Assembly: GCF_918797505.1 (NCBI RefSeq)
Contig: NC_092797.1
Location: forward strand, 46,102,157-46,166,156
Source: Bemisia tabaci
Lineage: Eukaryota; Arthropoda; Insecta; Hemiptera; Aleyrodidae
Direction of reading: 5' to 3'
DNA: 64,000 nt
Shown piece after piece: positions 21,146 through 32,119 of this stretch. The translations under genes and the position numbers were made by a program. The notes below the pieces were generated by a model, which saw only the letters and a program-made list of their open reading frames with translations, ran no database searches and was not told the DNA's origin. The first letter of the stretch is position 1; the number at the start of each line of letters is the position of its first letter.

Positions 21146-21544
21146 GTCGATATACCTTTACGTCACATGAGGGACGAAATGACCCCAACCGGAGTCGTCT
21201 AATATAATTTTTGGCGTCGGATACGAAAGTTGGTTTCATTTCGATGCCCCTAACGGCCACCCCCAGCGAATTCCGATCCGGGGGCAGCGGGCCGATTATC
21301 GAATCGTTTATCGAATCTGATCGATAAATCCCTATCTAAGCAATGATTTTTATCGATCGTGGTCGTTCGATTTCGATTCAACAACCGAGCCGGAGGAACG
21401 TAACAAGGTAACGAGGCAGTTAAGAGGCCATCGACTTGTGTCGGGTCCCGTTATTAGGCCATCGGGAGAAGAGGATGGCGTGCGAACCCGTGGGCCGGCG
21501 GCCAAGGGGGTTGGGGGCGATTTATTGACGAACTAATTGGCCGT
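21146..21544. other. CpG-rich unique DNA with clustered ATCGAT motifs
   Basis: From about 21250 the sequence is GC-rich and single-copy here, with several ATCGAT/TCGATAA motifs at 21290-21370. No frame is credible. It may be regulatory DNA (inference). Confidence 0.35.
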
Positions 21545-21592
21545 CCACCACCCCCACCACCCCCACCACCCCCACCACCCCCACCCGCCCCA
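21545..21592. repeat. Minisatellite of CCACCACCC units
   Basis: About five units of 9 bp (ACCACCCCC register) run in tandem. The complementary strand carries regularly spaced G-runs and could form a G-quadruplex. Confidence 0.8.
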
Positions 21593-22550
21593 CTCGTCGT
21601 GACACGAGCGACGATCCGACTTACAACTCCAACACAACGAGGGAAACGTTTCCAATGAACGTGATTTCATTTTATACTTAATCCGAAAGATTTAGTTCTT
21701 TTTACCAATGTCATCGAACTTAGAATCGGAAAGAAGTAGAGGTGAGAGAAGAGAAATGAAGAGAAGGAAAATGAGAAAGGGAGGAAGAAAATAATTCTAA
21801 TCCGTTCTTTTCTTTTCTCGCTCCTCTTCTTTTTTCGTTCCTCTTCTTTTCTTGCTCCTCTTCTATTTCTCCTCCTTCTTTGCTTCTTCTTCTTTCTCTT
21901 CTCCTTCTCCAATTCCTAGGACTGAGACACTGAACGGACGTTTTGATTATACAGGAAAACGTTCCGCATATGAATCATAATCCATGATAAAGCTCATTTC
22001 TTCTATAAAGTTTTTTTTTTTTTTCTCTCTCTAAAAAAGCATTCAGACATTGCTACACAAATTTTGCTCCACAAATTGCTCACATTGCTCCACAACTTTT
22101 CATGGAAGATCATAATTTTTTCTGCATTTTAACGACGATTATATTGACCAAAACTCATTAACATAGGTGCTTTTTGCAATTCATCCATCCATAAACTCAG
22201 AGGTATTCAAATCTCAAGACGGGGGGATTCCAAAGGTCCAATGGGAACTAAGTGCAAATTTTAGGTCCTGAAAAAGTCACATCCCTCTGAAATTCCCCTT
22301 TAAGTTGCTGAGGCAGTGAACGGACTCAGCGTTAAAAACTATGGGATTAAGCAATGTTTTATAAGTTTTAATCCAATCCTGTTGCCAAGGTACGGAGAAA
22401 ACGACGATACCTGTTCCCGCCATTTGCGGGGGGCCATACCTGCAATCGGGGGTTGCTTTTGGATAAAACTTCATTGAAGAACTGGGACACCCTTTGAGTA
22501 TAAATTCTGGAGGCGATCCTTTCATGGCGCCAAGCGCCTGTTGGAGGTTG
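21593..22550. other. Purine/pyrimidine-biased tract, otherwise nothing
   Basis: At 21733-21910 purine-rich GAGAAG-type sequence is followed by pyrimidine-rich CTTCTTTTC sequence, which produces a lysine/arginine-rich 81-codon frame on the minus strand by composition. A short CACATTGCTCCACAA-type repeat lies near 22045-22105. Confidence 0.5.
22543..22550. repeat. Left 8-bp target-site duplication GGAGGTTG
   Basis: Repeated exactly at 22990-22997, directly outside the inverted ends of the element between. Confidence 0.8.
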
Positions 22551-22989
22551 TAGAGTCCCTTTATACCCAGAGTTACGACAACTCACTTTTGGTTGGGCTG
22601 AAAGTGGCCTGAAAAAAAATCCAATTCTGATTGGTTCTCGCTCATGGAGTCACTAACGAGTGCACCAAGATGGCGTTGATTCAAATGTGAACAAAAATAA
22701 TGAAAATATTACCTAATTGTGGTTTATCAAGAGTAAATTGTTATTTCCATTGGTCCAAAATGAAAATGGATTAAAAAATTATTCACGAACCAACCTCATT
22801 TTCTCTTTAATTGATCAATTTTGTTGATGTTGTTGTTTTTGGATGTCAGACATCGCAGGATTCCTTATCCTTATCCCTCAATATTGTTCGTTTGGGTGCA
22901 CTCGTTTTTATGCCACCATGGCCAGCCAAGGCCGGCTGCCAGTCAGCTGATAATCGAGTTGTCTTAACCCTGGGTATAAAGGGACTCTA
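22551..22989. mobile_element. hAT-like non-autonomous element, copy 1
   Basis: The 439-bp element has inverted ends TAGAGTCCCTTTATACCCAG and the exact complement at the right, extending with few mismatches to about 34 bp. The 8-bp duplication and TAGAG-type terminus fit the hAT superfamily (family knowledge). An internal TTCTGATTGGTTCTC block matches GAACCAATCAGAA in the copy at 51489. No transposase. Confidence 0.8.
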
Positions 22990-22997
22990 GGAGGTTG
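22990..22997. repeat. Right 8-bp target-site duplication GGAGGTTG
   Basis: Exact partner of 22543-22550. Confidence 0.8.
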
Positions 22998-23469
22998 CAA
23001 CGCGCAACGGTTAGGTGGATCTTCCAAAATATTTTTCCGGTTATGAGGCAATGAAGTTGTTCCGGAGGTGGGGGTGGAAGGGAGGAGTTACACCCGTAGT
23101 GCTTTGCTCCCTCGAACTTACTGGAGGATTAAGGGCTAATGAAGCTTTGGCACGGTCCAAAGGGACGGCGTTCATTAATAAAAAATACATCACGCTCGAA
23201 ACATCATTTTTAATGCATAATTCTTCTAATTACAAAAGCTGCATTGAGTTGAGTGCAGCTCGAGTTCGGGAGGGGCATAGTTGCAAACTTGTGGGAGATC
23301 GCGACAGTCGAAGGAAAAAAGAGCCCGAGTGCCAAAAATTAACTGAAAATTGAATTATTAGTAACGCTGCTTACAGTGGTCTTAAACAAAAAATGACACA
23401 AAAAACAGCTCATAATAATCGCAATTTTGATGGACGGAGGCTTGCAATTGAAAAATCATAGTTTTCGGA
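22998..23469. other. No gene recognised
   Basis: A 112-codon plus-strand frame (23015-23353) lies here alone, without a recognisable domain. I would not call it. Confidence 0.35.
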
Positions 23470-23867
23470 CAGTGTTCGAAACTCACTAGCGCCAACGCGC
23501 CAAATGCGCCTAAAAAATCGGCCATGGAGCCTAAAAAATGAAGGCTCTGCGCCAACGTGGCCCGTAAAAATTACCCCCTAGAATCTGAATTTTCATATCA
23601 GGTATTTATTCATAATTGTCAGCATTACAAGTGAAAGCTTTTTCTATGCTTCACGATTTCATCCTTTGTGCTTTCGTCTTCCCAAAGTTACAGCTACTTA
23701 CTAGTTCTGTTACGGAAACATCTTGCGTCTAACTTTTCACTAAATGCGCCGTAATATATAGGCAAAAAGTTAATTTGGCCCCTAAGAAATCTTCAATGGC
23801 GCCTAAAAGTCGAGCTTGATGCGCCACATGGCTCATCCTCAAACTCAAAGGTGAGTTTCGAACACTG
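23470..23867. mobile_element. MITE with perfect 17-bp inverted ends, possibly hAT
   Basis: The ends are CAGTGTTCGAAACTCAC and its exact complement. Flanks TTTTCGGA (23462-23469) and TTTCCAGA (23868-23875) agree at 6 of 8 positions, which may be a decayed 8-bp duplication. The interior repeats GCGCCTAAAA-type motifs near both ends. Confidence 0.65.
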
Positions 23868-23875
23868 TTTCCAGA

Positions 23876-24886
23876 GGAACATGATGAAGAGATGAAGAAA
23901 CGGAAATTCAGAAGAAGAAGAAAGTGAGAAGAAGAAGAAAATGAGAAGAAGTATAGGAGGATTAGAGAAAAGAGAAAATAGCATTTCTCTTAGAACGACG
24001 AAAATAACTTTTTGTTGCCCTTTTTTATTTGTGAAAAAAAACTTGTTCTCTTTTTAAAAAAATCGGTAAAAAAAAGTTATTCGAAAAAGAGGTAAGCACC
24101 AAATGTCTGAAAGTCAAGGAAAAGCTAAGGAGCTGCGTATCATACATTTTCCCGAGAAACCTGGCAACCCGGGCCCAGCGAGTAGAAAAATTAAAAAGTT
24201 ATATTTATACCTTTCAGGAAACACCAAGCGTCGAGCTTTCGAGGGCTGCACACGCGAACATGGTGCCAAATTGTGCATCTGAAATCTTCCGAACGTGAAA
24301 TATCTAAGCGTGGGGGATTTTGTATTGTTTCCGTGTATTTGGTTCATTTTACATCGACATGGCGATGGTGAGATCGAGGATTGCTTTCAACATCGAAGCA
24401 TATGCATACTTTTTTTTCATGACCCTATAATTGGGGCACCGGCTCGGCAGGGCACACTGAGCGAAAAATCGAAGGATTCATGACCAAGTTTGTGGCTTGT
24501 AACACGGCTCGATTCGGAATAATAAGGATGGAAAGCGTTTGCATCCGATTTATGATTTTTCATTTTAAAGAGCATAATGAGCATCTGACAGACCTGCGAG
24601 GACTCATTTTCCTTATCATCACAGCGTGGAGTTAGAAAATAATATAGGACTTAAGAATTCTGGTTTTTTTTTTTGTTTTTTTTTTTTTACAAACCATGGA
24701 AAAATCGTCTTAAAAAGTAAATTGTTAACCGATTAGGCTTGTTGGAGAGCTAAAGAGATGATCGGCAAGATTGTAAAGTGATATTCCGATCTTTTTAATG
24801 CTTCCCTCAAAATAGACTAACTGTCAATATTATTCTATTACGACAATTTAGGCAACACCCTCAGACAGGCTGGTAAGATCTTCATT
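23876..24886. other. AG-rich tract and AT-rich unique DNA
   Basis: GAAGAAGAAG-type sequence lies at about 23885-23975. T-rich tracts lie at 24663-24690. No credible frame. Confidence 0.45.
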
Positions 24887-24925
24887 TGGACTACATTTTG
24901 CAATAAGAAACTACTCTTTCTAACT
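24887..24925. mobile_element. D-family end fragment
   Basis: TGGACTACATTTTGCAATAA followed by GAAACTACTC matches the terminal repeat of the D element at 28902-29038. Confidence 0.45.
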
Positions 24926-25455
24926 CATACGTATGAGCACCTTACTACATTAAAAAAAACGAATGGAGTGTCATTTTTATAATAAATAAGAAATAGTATT
25001 TTCTGATAGCAAAAAGTAGTTCAATTAAAGATGGGTCCTGATTTTCGGTTGAAAGCTGTCGATGCTCACTGACGTGTTTCAATTCGAGACTTGGCCAAGA
25101 CTGAAATTTTAAGAATAACTCAGACAAAATGGGTGAGTTAAGATAGCCATAAAATCGTGTTTTGATGATTTCAGATCAGAAATCAGCAAAAAATAAAAAA
25201 TATTTCTCCAAACACCAAGTTCCCACATCAAATTCTATGGGATATATTGCCCTTCAAAAAACTCGACTTATGACGTTACACAGCATGGTTACATACCATG
25301 GTTTCCTCCACTTCGATTTCATTTGTGCTTTAAATCGAGCAAGCAATGCGAATGTATGAACCGCTGGTTAATAAATCAAGAATAATGTACGGCAATTTCC
25401 CTTACGAATGAATTTCAATTCGGTTCAATAATGCCTTTCCCCTCGCCACTTGCAT
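24926..25455. other. No gene or repeat recognised
   Basis: AT-rich unique-looking DNA. Confidence 0.4.
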
Positions 25456-25600
25456 TTTTACCAGAAGAATCATGGGCATTCCCAACTGAAAATTTCACTG
25501 ATTTTTCTTCTAGTCTTATACAAAATCAGAACAATCTTGGTGAAAAAATTGCAATGGTATAAAATTCAGTTAAAAAATTCCAAGTGTCGGAATTCTTCGG
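25456..25600. mobile_element. TIR-E core fragment
   Basis: ATGGGCATTCCCAACTG, then CACTGATTTTTCTTCTAGTC and a GCAATGGTATAAAA segment match the central part of TIR-E. Both terminal repeats are missing. Confidence 0.5.
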
Positions 25601-25723
25601 AAGTTGTTGCGATCGCTGTTAATGAGAAAGCTGGTTAAAAAAAATTTCCTCCATCTAAAATCGTCTATTTAAAAATAATGATCATTTCTCAACCAGTACA
25701 TTCGTACCACACAAATCTATCTT
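25601..25723. other. AT-rich spacer
   Basis: Nothing recognised. Confidence 0.4.
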
Positions 25724-26114
25724 GGTATATCAATTTTAAAATGCTTATGAATCAGTTGACTTACTAACCCATGTTCTATTCCGTGGCTCACGTAACCTCT
25801 GAAGCTCCACCACAAATCAGACGAACAGAAACAAGAACAATACGGTAGTAGAGCAAGGGAGAGGAAGTGCGGCGATGACGGCGCCTACAAACCTATAAGG
25901 ATACTTCAAGTATTGCGCAATACGTGAGGGATACAACTATTCGTGCTTGATGGATGTCCGTGTTGTATCTGCAAAATTGAAGGCGCGATGGCGCGAGGCG
26001 TGAACTCCAAATGCTCCACTGTATGCTGCAATGAGATGTCGCTCAGATTCGGTAGGTAGGTTGAACAAGACAGCCTGTTTGCGTTCCTCCTATCTTTGGC
26101 TGTGTTGACTCTCG
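25724..26114 (+). repeat. G-family repeat, full copy 1
   Basis: About 390 bp matches 59724-60107 in opposite orientation over its whole length. Shared blocks include CTTATGAATCAGTTGACTTA, TATTCCGTGGCTCACGTAAC, GAAGGCGCGATGGCGCGAGG and AGGTTGAACAAGACAGCCTG. Inside are GGCGCCTACAAACCT (the hairpin arm seen at 18338) and the ACTATTCGTGCTTGATGG core. No clear inverted ends, no frame. Confidence 0.8.
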
Positions 26115-26711
26115 ATTTTGAGCGTTCACCACGTTAGTAGTGTACGCTCTTTCCCGTCATTTTGCATCGGGTATGTTACTAATGTATCCATTGGTAAAGG
26201 CCCGCACTGCTCCATGGGAATCGGCGCCATTTTTCGTGGCGGGAGGCATATCTAGTTTCTCAATTTTTTTTAAGTTTCATTTTACCTTTTTTCTCCTATT
26301 TTGTCCACTTTATATAATGCCTGTAGGCTTGTCTTTGAGAAATTAATATCTTTACGTTTTAAAACTCTGCAACTCACTTTTATTTAATGACTCTTTCAAG
26401 GATCGTTCAAATTTTTTGTCGTCGTAGTTCTAGAAAAATCTTTGGGTACAAAGTACCCCTTCACTAGATTTTACTCTATGATGACAAGACATTTCTTGTA
26501 TATATGTATGTTTCCTAGGTTACGCTCCACGTTTAGTTCGACAGCATCTTTCAGCGCTCTCTTCTGTCCGCGCAAAACCACTTTTACATATTAACGAGGT
26601 GCTGCGGTGAACGCTCGCCAACGTCTTAACGTTGGAGCCGTCGTCTTGTTTTTAAGATTTTTAGACTTATCGACACCAGGAAACCCATTCTCCCCTGGAA
26701 TTTCGCTGAGT
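26115..26711. other. No gene recognised
   Basis: A 68-codon frame at 26140 has hydrophobic stretches, but I see no conserved feature. Confidence 0.35.
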
Positions 26712-26944
26712 CCCAAACGAAGAGACGTAACTCCGTTCCAAGGTTGCAAAATTGACCCAAACAATTCAATTTTTCACAAAAACATTCCTAAGCAAATTTT
26801 GTCTAAATTTTTTTCTGATTTTTACACAAAATCCGAGGTAAAATTTGCAAAATTTTGAATTAGTAATACCCGAGATTCTCCGGATAAAAATGCAATTTGG
26901 GAGAAGAAATTTGGCAACATTGAAAATTAGTTACGTTCTTTCGT
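26712..26944. mobile_element. TIR-E MITE, opposite orientation
   Basis: AACGAAGAGACGTAACTCCG, then TTCCAAGGTTGCAAAATTGA at the left and GAGAAGAAATTTGGCAACAT with GTTACGTTCTTTCGT at the right. The internal order is inverted relative to the copy at 47038. Confidence 0.7.
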
Positions 26945-27174
26945 AGGGTGTCTAGTATTTTTTCATTTTGAAAATTCCTGATATTTTCCTGATTTTTCTC
27001 GACTCCTGGCACGCCAGGCAAATAGCAATAAGATTTTCTCCGCTGAGGACATTTGCCTAGGAGAAATTCCTGATAAAACGTCCGATTCTCCGATTTTCCT
27101 GATATTTGCCTGATTTTTTCCTGATCGGTCAAAATTCCTGATATTTTCCGGTTTTTCCTGATGCTAGACACTCT
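26945..27174. mobile_element. MITE built of CCTGATATTTTCC motifs
   Basis: The ends AGGGTGTCTAG and CTAGACACTCT are inverted with one mismatch. The body is dominated by repeated AAAATTCCTGATATTTTCC-like motifs. It abuts the TIR-E right end with no spacer, so one probably inserted at the other's end. Confidence 0.65.
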
Positions 27175-27798
27175 GTTCCGTGAAAAAAACGACGATTTCC
27201 GGGTTTTTTAGGTTATATTTCTTGTGACTGCATCTGGAACCAGGTTGCCCACTGTGCGGCGTGGGGGCGCGGGGGCCGGAGCCGCATCGAGATGAGGGCG
27301 CGCCGGGGGTGGCGGCCGGGCCGGGGCCGGAGAGGGAGGAAAGTCGATGTGAAAACACATTGTTCACGGTAATTATGTGCAGCCGTGACACGGGTCAAGG
27401 CTCCTGCGATCGAAGCGCGCCCTGGCATCGACGTGACGAACCGCCGCCGAGGAGTGCACGGGTCCCCGCTCTCGCCCCGAGTTTATTTGCATCTAAAAAG
27501 CGCCCCCCACGTCACCATCGTCACTGTTGTGCCGTGTGAAGGGGGCTCTTCACTCCTTTCAACTCGCCTCGCCCTCGCGCCCCAGCCAGATCGCCCCCGA
27601 GCTGAACATTTTTCTCCAAGGAACATGATGAGGATGAACGGAACTTGATGAACATGTTCGATTCCAATGGCGATTGGGAGTCGCAGAGCGCTCTAGTGCG
27701 CTGAGGTAGCGACTTGATATATAACATGATGAGGACGGATATAGAGAGGCACCCCGCACCCCTGATCAAATTAACAAAAATGCCCCTAAAAAAGTCCA
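27175..27798. other. CpG-rich island, candidate regulatory DNA or missed exon
   Basis: At 27240-27610 the sequence is very GC-rich (GGCGGCCGGGCCGGGGCCGG). It then holds GTTCACGGTAATTATGTGCA and further CpG-rich sequence. Frames open in several phases because stop codons are rare in such composition. I cannot name a product. Confidence 0.3.
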
Positions 27799-28234
27799 AA
27801 TGGGTCAGTTGCTGGTCTCAGAATTTTTTTTGACGTTTGCCTCTTATAGATTAGCTAAATATAATAAGATCTGTCCAAACAGCAACTTTCTACGTTCAAT
27901 ATTAACCGAGATATTGTGCTTTGAAAAATTAGGTTTATGACGTCATCCTTCGCGGTTGTGACACCCTTGGTTTCTTCTACCTTGCTTTCATCCGAATCTC
28001 ACGTTGAGTAACTAGTGCAAATGTGTGTCTTCCGGACGGATGAAAGCCAGGTGAAAGAAACCAAGGGTGTCACTGCCACGGCGGATGACGTCATAAACCG
28101 AATTTTTCAAAACGCGATATCGCGGTTAATATTGAATGCAGAAAATTGCTATTTGAATGCATCTTGTTATTTTTAGCTCGTCTATAGAATCAAGCATCAA
28201 AATACGATTCTGTGAAAAGTGAAACTGACCCATT
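27799..28234. mobile_element. L-type foldback element, arms of about 200 bp
   Basis: AATGGGTCAGTT at the left faces AACTGACCCATT at the right. Nearer the centre (about 28017), TGACACCCTTGGTTTCTTCT faces GAAAGAAACCAAGGGTGTCA, and TGACGTCATCC faces GGATGACGTCA. The loop is only about 40 bp. No coding capacity. Confidence 0.8.
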
Positions 28235-28808
28235 CTATATGCAAGAGGCAAAAGCCCTTCTCAAATTTGTCAATCAGTTTAAGAAAACCCTCTAAATTTC
28301 TGAAACGAGACACTTACCTCAAGATTGTAGGTGAACCCGTCGAAAGGAGGAGAGAAGTAGATAATCCGTTATTTACACTGAATAACTAATAATTAAGGTT
28401 GAACACAATGGAGTTGCCACTGGGTACGAGGGCGTTAGTGGATGGTATGCCGCACTGAATCGTTCCCCGGCGGAAAATACGATCGGAACTGGAGGAACGC
28501 ACTACTGCAACACATACCGTACTATTTTCTATCTTTCACTGGGCAAGCACACGTTCCAGACGAAGTCACTGTCACTTGGAGATTATCCTGGGTCAAAGCG
28601 CTGCGAGTCCACCAAATTTAGCTCCAACGCAGCATTGCTGAAAAAATACAGAACGTGATAGCGATATCTTGGCAGGAGGAAGTGGCTCTGTGATAGGGTA
28701 GTAATTAAAGACGTCATGCAACCACACACTTAATCATCGTATGTATTCAGGGGGGAAAGAAGGAGAAAATAAAAAATAAATTATAAAAAAAAAGGTGCGT
28801 GAGCAAGA
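28235..28808. other. No gene or repeat recognised
   Basis: Unique-looking sequence. Confidence 0.4.
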
Positions 28809-29200
28809 CTGCCGTGCTAAGCAAGAACGCCGTATAGGCCATCAAACCTTGCCAAATTTACTTCGACAAACTACAAATTTTCAGGAAAATCTGTGAATAT
28901 TTGGACTGTATTTTGCAATTTGGAACTATAAATTCTGGCTCTTCTGGAAAAACACTCATGTGCATAGGAAAACTAATAGCATATACGTTGTTTTAACCGG
29001 GCCGAAATGTATAGTTCTTAATTGCAAAATGTAGTCCATTTATTCCCCGATTTTCCACAGGATTTCGTTCGTAACTTGATCTAAAAAGTCTGGGAGTTCC
29101 AAAGAAAAATATTTATGGCTTTCTCCAAAAATAAATATTTTTAACGAAGAAATTTGGCAACATTCGAATACTTCTACGTTGTTTTTACTTAGCACGGCAG
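28809..29200. mobile_element. TIR-C MITE enlarged by a nested insertion
   Basis: The left end is CTGCCGTGCTAAGCAAGAAC and the right end TTTTTACTTAGCACGGCAG. The copy is about 390 bp rather than 260 because the D element at 28902-29038 interrupts it after GTGAATATT. Confidence 0.75.
28902..29038. mobile_element. D-family MITE nested in TIR-C
   Basis: The 137-bp element has inverted ends TGGACTGTATTTTGCAATTT and the complement of TGGACTACATTTTGCAATTA, about 29 bp each. I see no clear target duplication. Confidence 0.75.
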
Positions 29201-30833
29201 AGGATGTATGTTGAGGCAACTTCGTTCGTGATAATAATGATAAAGACTTTTTGAACGCTCTTGAAATATTTGAGATTTTCCACAGTGACAAAATGACGGT
29301 GTAGTCGTGTTTCAGACGAGATACGTTTTAGGCGCGTAACGCCCTCCAGTAACGCTTAATGTTTGAAATATTTCTTGGATGCTTAAAATTTCTGACACCA
29401 TCACAAAGCGGAGAATTTTTCTCCTCTCGAAACGACACCGAAGCTTCACCGAGAAGCGCTTTGGATTAAAACTTTAGCTCGCGATAAAGTATAAAAATTG
29501 AGTTTGAAACTAAGTTTATTTGACGAAGACTCGGGCGAACGCTCGGATTCATATGAGTCCTTACGATCCACCTTACGACGTCCTTGCGACGCACAGTGCG
29601 GAACTTCCATAAGCGGTGTGGTGGAAAATCAGAGGCGACGTAATTAATTACCGAAGGTGCCATAAAAGGTGTGAGATATTCAATTGAGCCCCACTGGGAT
29701 CACTGTTTGACGAATTTTGAATTTGCCAGCATCCGAGAGCTGGCACCATGGGTCCAAAATGGCTGCATATGAGCTAAATACACGTAATTAGGAGTTATAA
29801 CATTCAATATTGCGACTAAAAATGCTGAGTTTGACCTGATTTTAACTAATTTTTAAATGCAAATATCTCAGATGGCCGCAGAAAGGTGCAAAAGTTCTTT
29901 TGCAAGATTGAAATTGAATATGTCCAAAGAATGAGGAAATGTTAACCACCCGGAGGGATATCCTTAGTTATCAAAAAAAGGTTTATCTAATGTTGGTTAT
30001 CTTAGAGTATGTTTATTTCTTATGAAACAGTTCCTTTTCGGTCGAATTAACCTCCCTCTTCAAACCCATATTTAACCGGATTTTGAAAGAAAATCAAATA
30101 AAAAGTATACCCTCATGTCAGAAAAATTGTCCTGATGACGAATATCAAAACAACATTTGCAAAATTTGAAAGTCAATTTTCGATTTTTGTCCAAGGAATT
30201 CCGCACTGTGCGGCGGAACTCGATAGCTCAACCAAGACGACAGGTCCAAAAACTGCAAGTTTATCGAGCAGTTTAAAAGTTCCCGCGGCATGGATCCTTC
30301 AAAGATAAACGCTTCATTAAAAGTTAGCCGAATCGAGCGTAAAATTATTTAGCTGCCTTCACCGGGGCCCCGGGAATCGAGCAAAGTTGGCGCGTTAACA
30401 TTCCTCACCGCCTTTTTTCGTATCGCGAGTTTTTATCCAGTTCATCTTCCGCCCAAGCAGTTTCGAATAACCGGAAACACCGCTGAAAACAAACCCCGCC
30501 ATCTTTTCAGCGAGTCCGCACTCGGGGGAAAAAAGCGCGCTGAATTTAGCCCCCTCCCCTGCCCCCTTTCAGCGCAACTTTCAGCTCTTTCCGGTTAATT
30601 TGTTGGAACTTGTGATTGATGGACCTCCGGAGTAACTTCCACCCTCGAAAACAAATAAACCGGCTTAAAGCGGCCGGAACAAGACATATGAGTCAGCGGG
30701 GTGCATTCTAACTTATGCGTTCGGATATAAATAAACAAAAGCTGTAAAAATATTTGAACCAGACTATCTTCAACATAGGGGTCAAAAAAGGACTTGGGCT
30801 GCATTCATTTAATTCGTGTAAACGGCTCAAATC
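29201..30833. other. No gene recognised; CpG-rich patch at 30200-30600
   Basis: The first kilobase is AT-rich. At about 30340-30600 GC-rich single-copy sequence appears. Open frames are 85 codons or fewer and unrecognised. Confidence 0.4.
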
Positions 30834-30949
30834 GTCACCCCTCTGATGAAAGGACGTATCGCGATTTCTACGAGAGCCCCGTTTTCCATATGAAACCTTT
30901 CTGGTGCTTATGCGGAAATCAAGATACGCCCTTACGATAGATAGGCGAA
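30834..30949. mobile_element. I-family short inverted-repeat element, copy 1
   Basis: GTCACCCCTCTGATGAAAGG, then CGTATCGCGATTTC at the left and GAAATCAAGATACGCCCTTA at the right pair as inverted ends. The same arrangement is at 42703-42827. Confidence 0.65.
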
Positions 30950-31879
30950 GTTGAAGAGAGTAGTTGATTACGGACTGATTTCCGTTTTGAGAGGATTGTT
31001 TGACCGGATCTATGGAGAGAGAACTCATCTTTCGTGGGATAATTTTCCTTGACTCTTCGCAAACACTTAAACCACGGTTTTCTGCAACCTAACAATTTTC
31101 GTCTGGGAGCTCCAGGACTAACATGTCCTTCAATTTTTGAGATTTTAGGGTGAAACGTGCGCTAAAATGTCAGATTTTCTTCCTCTGCGCGTTCACAAAA
31201 CGTTAAGGAAAATGTTCACTCGAAAGATATGGTCCCTTTTCACAGATACAGTCACAAATATGTCTTTGATTCTCACAGTGAACACGATATACCTCAGGGT
31301 TGAAGTGGCAAAATTGAGAACTGATTCTACAAGTCAGAATGAGACTTCTTTTTGCCTTTAAAAATCAAACTCCCCTGGTTAAAAGCACCCAAGGCTCAAA
31401 ATGCAAAAATCCGTATTTCCTTGAAATACGAGCTCTCGATGAACGAATCGTCATGAAATTTGGCACTCCTTCCCAAGCCGAACCTTGGCAAAGCGAATAT
31501 TGGATTCACTTTGGATGCGCAATCAACCCGGGATAATTCAGTCTGAAAATTAGAAAATCTAAATTAAACACGATGCTGCAATGAAAACGAAACGAGTGAC
31601 CCGATGGTTAATGGGGTCTGGCGATGAAGCTTTTCGCACGGGTCCCCAAAGTCAAAATAGCATTTTGCGCTACCTCGCGAGATTAATTGGATCTCGCGGA
31701 TTTCGTTTGACGCAACTGACAAAGATCGGCGAAAGTCAACAGTCAATCTACAGCCTGATACTGCAACCGTGCATTTCATCCCATTCATCAACTTTCAGAA
31801 GTAATCGATCAGTTTCAGTTTGTTTGGTTTGCCGAATTTCTGCAAAACGAAAAGCTACCGATACCGATACCGATAAAAA
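30950..31879. other. No gene recognised
   Basis: A 123-codon plus frame (31581-31952) and an opposing 75-codon frame overlap and share no known domain. A short ACCGAT repeat lies at 31857-31880. Confidence 0.4.
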
Positions 31880-32067
31880 CCGAAATTACTGGGAAAATTG
31901 TGAACATTATTTTCCAAAATTTTCAGAGGTTTTTGTACGTAATTTAACCTAAAACATCTGAAAATTTCAAGAAAAAATATGCATGAATATTTTCAAAAAT
32001 GCATGTTTTATCGAGGGAAATTTGGCAACTCTCAAACTTTTGTACGGCGTTCTTCCTTAGCATGGCA
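31880..32067. mobile_element. TIR-C right-part fragment
   Basis: The core (AATTTAACCTAAAACATCTG, AGGGAAATTTGGCAACTCTC) and right end GGCGTTCTTCCTTAGCATGG are present. The left terminus is missing or replaced by the ACCGAT tract. Confidence 0.6.
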
Positions 32068-32119
32068 GATCTGGGAGGTGAATAACGTCATCAGGCTGGC
32101 TGAGACCGTATGAGAGTAA

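Noticed and set aside
21411..21435. AACAAGGTAACG resembling an rRNA 3' region
   Set aside because: The similarity is limited to about a dozen bases, and no neighbouring rRNA sequence is present.
21667..21912. Lysine/arginine-rich basic protein frame
   Set aside because: It is produced by a CTTCTT-type low-complexity tract read on the minus strand.
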